Of a DNA stretch of 64,000 nucleotides, positions 55,157 to 62,600 are shown piece by piece. The stretch is taken from assembly GCA_039516895.1 (NCBI GenBank), contig CP154437.1:434001-498000 (forward strand), given 5' to 3'. This DNA comes from Campylobacter coli. GTDB taxonomy: Bacteria; Campylobacterota; Campylobacteria; Campylobacterales; Campylobacteraceae. Every line of letters starts with the position of its first letter. Position 1 is the first letter of the stretch. Both the position numbers and the translations under genes were made by a program. The notes beneath the pieces were generated by a model that saw only the letters and a program-made list of their open reading frames with translations, was not told the DNA's origin and did not search any database.

Positions 55157-55838
55157 AATTTACCTTATAAAGTATTTTTGCAAATTCTAAATCTTCTAAA
55201 GTATCGATATCGCAAACTAAATTTCGTGGTAGTAAATACACGCTAGAATAGGGTTTAAATAAAAAATCATTTTCTAGCCAAGCCTTGCTTTTGCCAAAGT
55301 AAAAAGCTCCTGCGTCATGATAAGCTTTGGTTAAATCCTGTGAGCGAGAGTTGTAAAAACTTTCATCAAACATATGAACTTGATTTTTTTCATTTAGATA
55401 AAAAGCCCTTTGTATGGGATAGTCAAATTCGGTAGCTGAAAATAAAAACTTACCTCCATTTTCTAGAAAATTTTCATAAGCTTTTTTTAAAATTTCACCG
55501 CTAATTAAAGGAGCAGTGGCATAAAGAGCACAAACATTGTCATAAACTTGCCCTTTTTTAGCTAAAATTTCAATCGCATTTTGAATCACTGCTGTGCTAG
55601 AACTATAATCATCGCTTAATTTTTCATCACGGACAAAAGGAGCTTTAGCGCCAAATTGACAAGCTATTTTTATAATTTCCTCATCATCACTTGAAATAAC
55701 AACTTCATCAAAAATACCCGAATTTAAAGCACTTTCTATACTATAAGCGATCAAAGGTTTTCCTAAAAAATCAATGATATTTTTTTTAGGAATTCTCTTT
55801 GAACCCCCGCGAGCAGGTATTATGCAAAGATTTTTCAT
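55140..55838 (-). CDS. pseF: CMP-pseudaminic acid synthetase
   Basis: A 232-residue cytidylyltransferase, signature [17 protein letters not shown]. The start is the ATG at 55838 (MKNLCIIP) behind AAGGA; 14 extra in-frame codons upstream are not needed. It activates pseudaminic acid for flagellin glycosylation. First gene of the long minus-strand pse/leg/ptm/maf run; 17-base overlap with pseG. Confidence 0.93.
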   Translation of the reverse strand: MKNLCIIPARGGSKRIPKKNIIDFLGKPLIAYSIESALNSGIFDEVVISSDDEEIIKIACQFGAKAPFVRDEKLSDDYSSSTAVIQNAIEILAKKGQVYDNVCALYATAPLISGEILKKAYENFLENGGKFLFSATEFDYPIQRAFYLNEKNQVHMFDESFYNSRSQDLTKAYHDAGAFYFGKSKAWLENDFLFKPYSSVYLLPRNLVCDIDTLEDLEFAKILYKVNYESSL

Positions 55839-55881
55839 TTTTTTCCTTAATTCTTTGGGAATTATTTTATCAAAAATCAAG

Positions 55882-55887
55882 TATAAT
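55882..55887 (+). promoter_or_regulatory. TATAAT promoter element of plus-strand DUF2920 gene
   Basis: TATAAT 41 bases before the ATG at 55928, with GATAGGAAAA as a weak ribosome site. Campylobacter promoters typically rely on such a -10 without a strong -35. Confidence 0.55.
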
Positions 55888-55927
55888 TGTCTTTAAATAC
55901 ACATAAAAGAATACAGATAGGAAAATA

Positions 55928-57139
55928 ATGCTTATAAATCAAACCTTTAAAATAGACTCTTGTGATGATGTAGAATTGGGTATTAAAAGAACTTCAAAAC
56001 TTGAATATCGTATAAGTTATGATGATGAAAAAGAAATGAAAGCTATCGTTTTTATCATAGGAGGGTTTGGTGTTAATGCTAATATTTCTTTTTTAGATTT
56101 TGATAGAGAGTATATTGCTAAAAATTTTGATGTTGTAGTGGTGCATGTTTTTTATCATTGTTTTTGTGCTAGAAGAAGTATTGATGAAAAATATAACCCA
56201 AAACTTATACCCAATAAAGAGGATCTTGAGCGCATAAATAGTATTTTAAAAAATATCAACTTGTCTCATTTAGTTGCCAATAAGGATAATTTTGAACAAA
56301 TTATTCCTTTTATCGAGCAAAGAGCTAGAGAGATTAAAGAAGCGGGTTTAGTTTATGAAAGTCAAAAAATAGAACTTTTTTGTGATTTTGTTCCGCCTAA
56401 TGGAGATTATCAAAATTTTGGCATTATGGCAGCTATTGATCATATTAATGTTTTAAAAGATCTTGTGAAAAAATTTCCAAATTTTAAAAATCTTCCAAAA
56501 ATTTATGGAGGAGGGTCATATGGAGGATATCTTTCTTTGCTGATAGCCAAGATAGCTCCTTGGTATGTGGATGGGGTGATTGATAATTCGGGGCCGGCTT
56601 TACCACCTTTGAAAATGATTTTAGGAAGAGAATCTAGAGTTCCTGAATTTGTTTTTAGTCTTAAAGATTTAAATTTATATTGCTTTTTAAAAAAATATTG
56701 GACAAGGAGTGCAAATTCTCCTTATTATTTTGGTAATGAGAATTATTTAATAAGATCGCTTTTAAATTCAAGCCATCTTCAAATTCAAGCAAATGTTCGT
56801 ATTGATACTGTATTTGTAAGTTATCATAGCGCTAAAGATATGGGAGCTCCAGCTAAAGATAAAGTTATGCTTTACAAAGTTTTTAATGCTTTGGGCTATG
56901 ATGCTACTTTGCATCTAATAGAAAGTGAAAGTCAAATAGATGGTAGGTTTATTAAAGATTTAAATCATGGCATGAGAATTACAGATAAAGCTTTATTTAA
57001 AAAAGAGCTTCCTTTAATGCTTGAAAAACTACAAGGAAGAAAATCTTTAATGCAAGAAAATTCTATCCCTTATCCTTGTGGAGATAAAATTTTTACCTTT
57101 AAGGATGTGGGAGATAAATTTATATTGGAAATTTCTTAA
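55928..57139 (+). CDS. DUF2920 protein, paralogue
   Basis: A 403-residue member of the flagellar-island DUF2920 family, related to 27666-28910 across the length: N-terminal KIDSCDDVELGIKR, nucleophile elbow YGGGSYGGYLSLLIAKIAPWYVDGVIDNSG (about 193-222), late KDLNHGMRITDKALF histidine. It has no long G tract: the equivalent glycines use mixed codons (GGAGGAGGG). It is inverted relative to the pse genes and converges on the KAS III gene, whose full-length reading frame would end inside this gene. Predicted alpha/beta hydrolase; substrate unknown. Confidence 0.8.
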   Translation: MLINQTFKIDSCDDVELGIKRTSKLEYRISYDDEKEMKAIVFIIGGFGVNANISFLDFDREYIAKNFDVVVVHVFYHCFCARRSIDEKYNPKLIPNKEDLERINSILKNINLSHLVANKDNFEQIIPFIEQRAREIKEAGLVYESQKIELFCDFVPPNGDYQNFGIMAAIDHINVLKDLVKKFPNFKNLPKIYGGGSYGGYLSLLIAKIAPWYVDGVIDNSGPALPPLKMILGRESRVPEFVFSLKDLNLYCFLKKYWTRSANSPYYFGNENYLIRSLLNSSHLQIQANVRIDTVFVSYHSAKDMGAPAKDKVMLYKVFNALGYDATLHLIESESQIDGRFIKDLNHGMRITDKALFKKELPLMLEKLQGRKSLMQENSIPYPCGDKIFTFKDVGDKFILEIS

Positions 57140-57231
57140 TTTTTATAAAGGTTTTTAGATTAACAAAATCTATATGTAAGGCCATTATATTGAAGATAAT
57201 TCCAGATCCAAAGCTCGATAAAATATATTTT

Positions 57232-58173
57232 TCAACACCCCCCCCCCATTTTTAAATACATTTTTTCTTGATTTTGCTTATAAAGACAAAGCTCTATAGG
57301 CAGATTGCTGATTTTACAATCTGCATAGATTTTAAATGTTTGGTGAAAGCATGGAAAATTTTCCATATGTAAATTTTCTAAATTTTTTTGAAGAAAAAAA
57401 TCATTAGGTGTATGGAAAAAGAAATTTGATATTTTTGTTTTATCAATGTCAAAATAATTAAAAAAATCATTAAAAAATTCAGGATAGTTTTCTGACATGA
57501 AATTAAAAAATAAAGTATTATTAATATATAAATATTCATTAAAGTTTGTGTTGTAAGCATTAAGGGGTAAAGTTTCTTCTAAGGCATATTGACTGTATAT
57601 TTCTTGAGAAAAATAAGCTTTTTGATTCGATTTTTGAGATTTTTCAATTAAAATTGCAGATGCGCAATCGCTATGTGTAAGATAAGATATTTTATCATTT
57701 TTCATATCTGTTTTTTTGCTTTTTACCAGACTTGTAAGAATAACTACTTTGTGAATATCAGGATTATCTAGTATTAAATAAGCTTGCATAAGTGTTTGTA
57801 AAAAACCCGAGCAAAATGTTGTTGTATCTATACATATTGTTTTTTTATCTAAATTTAAATTTTTATGTACAATACTTGAAGTTTGAGGTGCAAAAAAATC
57901 AGGAGTATGCGTGGCAAGAAATACTACATCTAATTCTTCCTTTGAGCATATATTATTTTCAAATAAGGTTTTCAAAGCCTCGGTAGCTAAATCACTAGCA
58001 AATGTGTTATTGTCAGCTATATAATGAGAAGAAAAATTAGAAGTTTTTTTAAGAAGTTTAAATTTATTTTTTGTTAAACCACATAATTGCAATTCTTCAT
58101 CTATCGTGAGGGAATTTTTTGGAAACACCACGCTAATGGCTTTGATATTGTGAGAGTTTAACGAAAGCTTCAT
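57232..58173 (-). CDS. KAS III (FabH)-like ketosynthase, truncated by G10 slippage
   Basis: A 313-residue FabH-like protein as read, ending MGGGC at a tract of ten G (57238-57247). At nine G the frame runs on to TAA at 57120-57122, adding VEKYILSSFGSG and beyond. This supplies the C-terminal GFGxG strand that matches LSAFGAG in FabH2 (61536) and gives 350 residues. Cys121 (TFCSGFL) and H254 (FFFHTPND) fit the catalytic pair; the usual Asn appears to be D285. Divergent from the sulfotransferase-like gene. It has no counterpart I remember in C. jejuni NCTC 11168. Confidence 0.78.
   Translation of the reverse strand: MKLSLNSHNIKAISVVFPKNSLTIDEELQLCGLTKNKFKLLKKTSNFSSHYIADNNTFASDLATEALKTLFENNICSKEELDVVFLATHTPDFFAPQTSSIVHKNLNLDKKTICIDTTTFCSGFLQTLMQAYLILDNPDIHKVVILTSLVKSKKTDMKNDKISYLTHSDCASAILIEKSQKSNQKAYFSQEIYSQYALEETLPLNAYNTNFNEYLYINNTLFFNFMSENYPEFFNDFFNYFDIDKTKISNFFFHTPNDFFLQKNLENLHMENFPCFHQTFKIYADCKISNLPIELCLYKQNQEKMYLKMGGGC
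57238..57247 (-). repeat. Poly-G tract (10 G, minus strand) at the KAS III C-terminus
   Basis: Ten C on the plus strand. G10 gives a stop two codons later; G9 or G12 opens the conserved C-terminal segment; G11 gives an 18-codon unrelated tail. Confidence 0.93.
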
Positions 58174-58199
58174 TTTAACATCCTTTGATATTTATCTGT

Positions 58200-58205
58200 T
58201 ATAAT
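58200..58205 (+). promoter_or_regulatory. TATAAT promoter element of sulfotransferase-like gene
   Basis: TATAAT at 58200-58205, 29 bases before the ATG at 58235; AAGG at 58224-58227 is the ribosome site. It lies in the 61-base divergent gap with the KAS III gene. Confidence 0.6.
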
Positions 58206-58234
58206 AGCATAAATATTCATCTTAAGGTAAAATA

Positions 58235-59305
58235 ATGATAGCATATTTACATATAGGAACACCAAAAACAGGGACAACAAGTATACAAAATTTTCTTGTT
58301 GCAAATGAACGTCAAATATTTAAAAAAGGCTATATTTATCCAAAAAGCTTTAGAGTGGCAAATAGGCATTGGGCTTTAGTGGATATGGTTTTGGAACTAG
58401 TTCAAAAAGAAGATATTTTGCAAAAAGAGAGTGTTTTAAGCTGTATTAAAAACGAAAGACTTCTTAGGGTTATAGAGAATTTTAAAAGCGAAAGCGCATT
58501 GCATAAGGATAAAAAATTTATTTTTTCGACTGAGGGTATAGTTTGGGATTTTTCTACCAAAAAACATGTACAAATTTTAGAAAAGATTATGAGAGAATTA
58601 GGCTTTACTCAAATTTATATCATTGTGTATTTTAGAGATACTCTGGGTTATTTAAATTCGCATTGCTCTCAAGATCATAAAAACAATATGGGATATTATT
58701 CTGCTGATTTTGCTCCACAAGATCATCCTAGAAAATATATTTTTGATTATGAGTGGATTTGTAAAACTCATGCCGAGGTGTTTGGGGAAGAAAATTTGAT
58801 AGTAAGACTTCTAAGAGAGGATTATATAGGAGGAACCCTGCTTAAAGATTTTGTTTATCATTTGGGACTTCAATGGGATGAAAGTTTTGTTTTAAAGCAA
58901 ACCAAAAATGAAAGTTTCAATCTTTTAGGAATGGAGCTTATGTCAAGATTAAATCAAAAAGATTTAAAGCAAGATAATCTTAATTCTTTGCTCTTTATGG
59001 CAAGAAGAAAATTTGAAGGGACTAGGGAGAAAAGATTAAAATTTGCAGTGCGAAAAGATATTGCTAAGGCTTATGTGGATTATTTTGCTCCTTCGCTTGA
59101 GTGGGTAAAAAATAAATATTTTCCACATAAAAATTCTCTTTTTACGCCTGTAAATTGGGAAGAATATGAGGAAAATTATACTTTAACTCATACATTGAGC
59201 AAAGATTGGGATGATGTGGCAGATTTTATAGCACAAATTATTGTTTCTAAAAATGATATAATCAGTTCCTTAAAAGAACAACTTGAATTTGCAAGAAAAG
59301 ATTAG
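58235..59305 (+). CDS. Sulfotransferase-like protein
   Basis: A 356-residue protein beginning MIAYLHIGTPKTGTTSIQNFL, where GTPKTGTTSIQ (8-18) is the PAPS 5'-phosphosulfate-binding loop of carbohydrate sulfotransferases. VYFRDTLGYLNSHCSQ (about 129-145) fits the 3'-phosphate-binding region. The C-terminal part is helical, Lys/Arg-rich and less recognisable. Plus strand in an otherwise minus-strand cluster, with its own promoter; its stop overlaps the end of the ACP gene. No cys/PAPS genes are in the window. A Ser/Thr or sugar O-sulfation role is inferred. Confidence 0.7.
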   Translation: MIAYLHIGTPKTGTTSIQNFLVANERQIFKKGYIYPKSFRVANRHWALVDMVLELVQKEDILQKESVLSCIKNERLLRVIENFKSESALHKDKKFIFSTEGIVWDFSTKKHVQILEKIMRELGFTQIYIIVYFRDTLGYLNSHCSQDHKNNMGYYSADFAPQDHPRKYIFDYEWICKTHAEVFGEENLIVRLLREDYIGGTLLKDFVYHLGLQWDESFVLKQTKNESFNLLGMELMSRLNQKDLKQDNLNSLLFMARRKFEGTREKRLKFAVRKDIAKAYVDYFAPSLEWVKNKYFPHKNSLFTPVNWEEYEENYTLTHTLSKDWDDVADFIAQIIVSKNDIISSLKEQLEFARKD

Positions 59306-59529
59306 TCTTTCATTGCAGTTTCAAGCATTTTTTTGATATTTTCAAAGCTTTCAAAATTTTCAGGCGTGATAAATTCTGCTTTTAATGGCTTTTTATAAAA
59401 TTTTTCTATTTCGGCAACCAAAGCCATGATGTCAATACTATCGATAAAATCTTCGCTTACAAGATTATCCATACTCTCATCAATATCTGTTCTTTCTATG
59501 TTGATAAAAAATTGTTTAATTTCTTGCAT
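59302..59529 (-). CDS. Acyl carrier protein linked to AMP-ligase
   Basis: A 75-residue acidic ACP/PCP-like protein. The phosphopantetheine site is in FIDSIDIMALV with Ser31. It lies 38 bases downstream of the AMP-ligase, like DltC beside DltA, so the ligase probably loads it. Its stop overlaps the convergent sulfotransferase-like gene by four bases. Confidence 0.88.
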   Translation of the reverse strand: MQEIKQFFINIERTDIDESMDNLVSEDFIDSIDIMALVAEIEKFYKKPLKAEFITPENFESFENIKKMLETAMKD

Positions 59530-59567
59530 TGTTTCTCCTTTGATTTTTAAAATTATAAAATGTTTGT

Positions 59568-61076
59568 CTAAATAATTTCACCCAACACCTTTCTATCAAT
59601 TTTTCCATTTTGATTAAGCTTAAAATTATCAAGCTTTATGAAATTTTTTGGGATCATGTAGCTAGGCAATTTTTCTTTTAAAAAGGCCTTAAAATTAATC
59701 TCTTCTTCGCCTTCATAAAAACAAATAATATCTTCTTTGAAAATACAAGCACTATTTTTGACTTTTGGATGAGAGTTGATCACGCTTTCTATTTCTCCAA
59801 GTTCAATGCGGTGTCCCATGTATTTGATCTGATTATCCGCGCGTCCATAGCATAAAAGCTCACCTCGTTCATTATAAGCGACTATATCTCCTGTTTTATA
59901 TAAAAGATCTAAGTAGTTATCGTGTAAAGGATTTTGTATAAAAGCTTTTTGTGTCTTTTCTTTATCGTTATAATACCCTAAAGACAAAGAAGTTCCTCTC
60001 ACATAAAGCTCACCTTTTACGCCCACTTGTTTAGAACTTATCAAATTCATACTTTCATCAAAGACCAAAAGCTCTGTATTTTTACAAGCTTTGCCTATGG
60101 GTAAAAGTTCTTCATCTTTAAATTCACGATCTACTATATAAAAAGAACACACATCAGTGATTTCAGTAGGTCCATAAAGATTTGCAAAAAGTGTATTGGG
60201 TAAATGTTTACGCCAAATGTTTAATTGTTTATTAGGCATGATTTCTCCGCAAAATAACACCTTTTTTAAATTTTTTAGAGTAGAAGCATTTACCGCGTTA
60301 GTATTTGCAAAGTAAATTAGCACTGAAGGAACCCAAAATATAGTGCTAACCTTTTCTTTTTCTAGACATTCTAAAATTTTATTTGGAAAAGCAAAAAGAT
60401 GATTGGGTAAAAGGTGTAAAGTTGCTCCTGCTTTTACACTTGAAAAAATATCTAAAATGCTATTGTCAAAATAAAATGGTGCTTGATTGGCTAAAATCTC
60501 ATTTTCATCGAATTTAAAAGTTTCACACACCCAAAAAGTATAATCAATCACACTTTTATGTGCTATGCTTACTCCTTTTGGAATTCCTGTACTTCCACTT
60601 GTAAAAAGAACATAGAGTAAATTGGTATCGATATGTTTTTCTTTGGCAACTTGGATCAAGTTTTCATCTGTATCAAAGCTTTTAAAATCTTCTGTGTAAA
60701 GCGTAGGTAAAGCTAAATCAAATTTTAATTCTTTTGAAGTGATAAAAAGTTTAGGCTTTAAAATTTCTATGACTTTTTCTACTCTTTCTTTAGGACTTTT
60801 TTCATCTAAAAGTGTATAAAAATTTCCACTGAGTGCCACTCCAAAAAATGAAATCAAACAATCAATTCCTTTAGGCAGTATTATCAAAATAGGGCTTTGA
60901 GTAGGATTGTCATTTCCTAATTTTCTTAAAATTTCACTGGCTACTTTTTTAGAAAAAAGATCAAAATTTTTATAAGTGATTTCTTTTCTTTCTTTGGCAA
61001 AAGGCTCTACAAAAGCAGTTTTGTCGCTAAAATTAGTAAGGCTTTTTTCTAAAAAGTTGTAGATATGGGTGGTCAT
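59568..61076 (-). CDS. AMP-forming acyl/amino-acid adenylating ligase (DltA-like)
   Basis: A 502-residue ANL-superfamily ligase. LFTSGSTGIPKG (158-169) is the P-loop motif, NLYGPTEITDVCSF the A5-type motif, YKTGD and GRADNQIKYMGHRIELGEIE the hinge region, and NQNGKIDRKVL carries the C-terminal catalytic lysine. It adenylates a carboxylic or amino acid and loads it on the neighbouring ACP. Corresponds by order to the amino-acid-activating enzyme in the C. jejuni flagellar locus. Substrate unknown. Confidence 0.88.
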   Translation of the reverse strand: MTTHIYNFLEKSLTNFSDKTAFVEPFAKERKEITYKNFDLFSKKVASEILRKLGNDNPTQSPILIILPKGIDCLISFFGVALSGNFYTLLDEKSPKERVEKVIEILKPKLFITSKELKFDLALPTLYTEDFKSFDTDENLIQVAKEKHIDTNLLYVLFTSGSTGIPKGVSIAHKSVIDYTFWVCETFKFDENEILANQAPFYFDNSILDIFSSVKAGATLHLLPNHLFAFPNKILECLEKEKVSTIFWVPSVLIYFANTNAVNASTLKNLKKVLFCGEIMPNKQLNIWRKHLPNTLFANLYGPTEITDVCSFYIVDREFKDEELLPIGKACKNTELLVFDESMNLISSKQVGVKGELYVRGTSLSLGYYNDKEKTQKAFIQNPLHDNYLDLLYKTGDIVAYNERGELLCYGRADNQIKYMGHRIELGEIESVINSHPKVKNSACIFKEDIICFYEGEEEINFKAFLKEKLPSYMIPKNFIKLDNFKLNQNGKIDRKVLGEII

Positions 61077-61100
61077 AGTTTACCTTTTTGTTTTTTGTAA

Positions 61101-61106
61101 TATAAT
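61101..61106 (+). promoter_or_regulatory. TATAAT element retained before the DUF2920 remnant
   Basis: TATAAT 30 bases before the ATG of the decayed DUF2920 copy, which also keeps an AAGG-like ribosome site. The spacing resembles the intact paralogue at 55882. Confidence 0.5.
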
Positions 61107-61135
61107 ATCTACAAATTAATAAAAAAGGCCTTTAA

Positions 61136-61301
61136 ATGCTTACAGATCAAACCTTTGAAATGAATTCTTTTAAGCAGGTGTCAATACCAATATTTCTTTT
61201 TTAGACCTTATTAGAAAACATCATTAAAAAATTAATATAGAAATAAAGTATTTACTTTTAAAGATGTGGGAGATAAATTTGAGCTTAAGATAAAAGATTA
61301 A
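61136..61301 (+). pseudogene. DUF2920 gene remnant with internal deletions
   Basis: The start codes for MLTDQTFEMNSF, matching the DUF2920 N-terminus MLINQTFKIDSC. A few bases later GVNTNISFL appears in another frame, matching GVNANISFL of the paralogue at 55928. The end codes for KVFTFKDVGDKFELKIKD then TAA, matching its C-terminus KIFTFKDVGDKFILEIS. Over 1,000 bases of the middle are lost and frames are broken. It lies where C. jejuni NCTC 11168 has full DUF2920 genes, between an ACP and the AMP-ligase. Confidence 0.88.
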
Positions 61302-61314
61302 AACCTTAAAGGTT

Positions 61315-61536
61315 TTAATCAAGTTTTGCTAGATTTATCAAATCACTTACTTTTTGGCAATTTTTAAGATCTTCTCCTGTGATTTTCATTTCAAAAAGAT
61401 TCTTAAAAAGCACCATAATGGAAACAAAAGCCAAGCTGTCCCATTCATCAATATCATCAAGCAACATATCTTCGCTTAAATCTTCATCGCGATGCATAGC
61501 TTCTTTCAATTCTTCTAAAAATTCAGTTTTTGTCAT
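61315..61536 (-). CDS. Acyl carrier protein linked to FabH2
   Basis: A 73-residue ACP. Phosphopantetheine serine S34 in EWDSLAFVSIM. It abuts the FabH2 gene (shared base at 61536), which follows the FkbH-like gene: an FkbH-FabH-ACP unit. It is distinct from the ACP at 59302 (few shared residues outside the motif). Confidence 0.88.
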   Translation of the reverse strand: MTKTEFLEELKEAMHRDEDLSEDMLLDDIDEWDSLAFVSIMVLFKNLFEMKITGEDLKNCQKVSDLINLAKLD

Positions 61537-62600
61537 TATTTCTCCTTTGTATAAATTAAAATATCTTTTGTGTATAAATCTTTAAAATTCAACACAGCGC
61601 TTCCCCAGCTAAGTCCTGCACCAAAAGCGCTCAAGCTCGCCTTAAATTCTTTTGGAGTATCTAGTTCGCAAAGTAAAGCAGGTAAAGAACAAGCGCTTAA
61701 ATTAGCATATTTTTCCATGATGAAATTAGGAACTTTATCATCATTAAGTTTTAATTCTTCTTTGATGCAATCAACTAAATATGTATTAGACTGATGAAAA
61801 AGATGAAAAGCGATATCTTTTTCTTTTATCTTAGAAAATTCTAAAATTTCTTTAAAGCTGTTAGGTTCATGCTCTAAAGCCATATTAAATATATTTGCCC
61901 CATCCATATAAAGGTTTTCTAGTTGCCTAAATTCTTCCGTTTGCATGAGGGAGTCGTTGTTGAAAATATTTGCATGAGGTATTCTCATCGCACCTTTTGG
62001 GATGATAAGCTTATCAAAATGTTTGCCATCACTTGCAAGCTTGAAAAATGCTTCATTAAAATCTGTTTTTTCAAGCAAAGTCGCACTTACTCCATCGCCA
62101 AAAATGGGAGCTGTATTTATATTTTTAGGATGGATAAATTTGCTTAAAGTATCTCCGCATATAAGCAAAATTTTACTCATGGCACCGCTTTGTATCAAAG
62201 AATGTGCTACAAATAAACCATATAAATACCCTGCGCAAGCTTGCCCCAAATCAAAAGCTATGGTTTTAGAATCCAAATTTAAAAGATGGTGTAAGTAACA
62301 AGCCGTAGAAGGCATAAAAAAATCAGGGCTTTGTGTCACTACAATAAGCGCATCAAGACTATTTTTATCTGTGTTTAAACCCTTTAAAAGAGCATTAGCT
62401 GCATGTTTTCCAAGATCGCTTACGCAAGTATTTTCATCGCAAATATAGCGGGTGTTTAAGCCTATGACTTTTTTCATTCTCTTAAGAATTTTTGTATCAT
62501 TTTGAAAAACACTTTCTAGCTCATCATCGATACAAATTTTATGTTCAGGTACACTTACGCAAATGCCTGAAATTTTCACTTTATCAAATTTAGTTTTCAT
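61536..62600 (-). CDS. fabH2: KAS III-like 3-oxoacyl-ACP synthase of the flagellar locus
   Basis: A 354-residue thiolase-fold ketosynthase with complete triad: C122 (GQACAGYL), H269 (LFHQSNT) and N300 (KYANLSACSLPALL). C-terminal LSAFGAGLSWGSAVL. It differs from housekeeping FabH in having an inserted region around 195-240. Called fabH2 by position in C. jejuni (Cj1303). It may extend or transfer the acyl group carried by the adjacent ACP. Overlaps the FkbH-like gene by 11 bases. Confidence 0.88.
   Translation of the reverse strand: MKTKFDKVKISGICVSVPEHKICIDDELESVFQNDTKILKRMKKVIGLNTRYICDENTCVSDLGKHAANALLKGLNTDKNSLDALIVVTQSPDFFMPSTACYLHHLLNLDSKTIAFDLGQACAGYLYGLFVAHSLIQSGAMSKILLICGDTLSKFIHPKNINTAPIFGDGVSATLLEKTDFNEAFFKLASDGKHFDKLIIPKGAMRIPHANIFNNDSLMQTEEFRQLENLYMDGANIFNMALEHEPNSFKEILEFSKIKEKDIAFHLFHQSNTYLVDCIKEELKLNDDKVPNFIMEKYANLSACSLPALLCELDTPKEFKASLSAFGAGLSWGSAVLNFKDLYTKDILIYTKEK

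Noticed and set aside
57378-57560. Minus-strand 60-residue ORF inside the KAS III-like gene
   Set aside because: It is an alternate frame of the KAS III gene, with hydrophobic low-complexity translation and no ribosome site.
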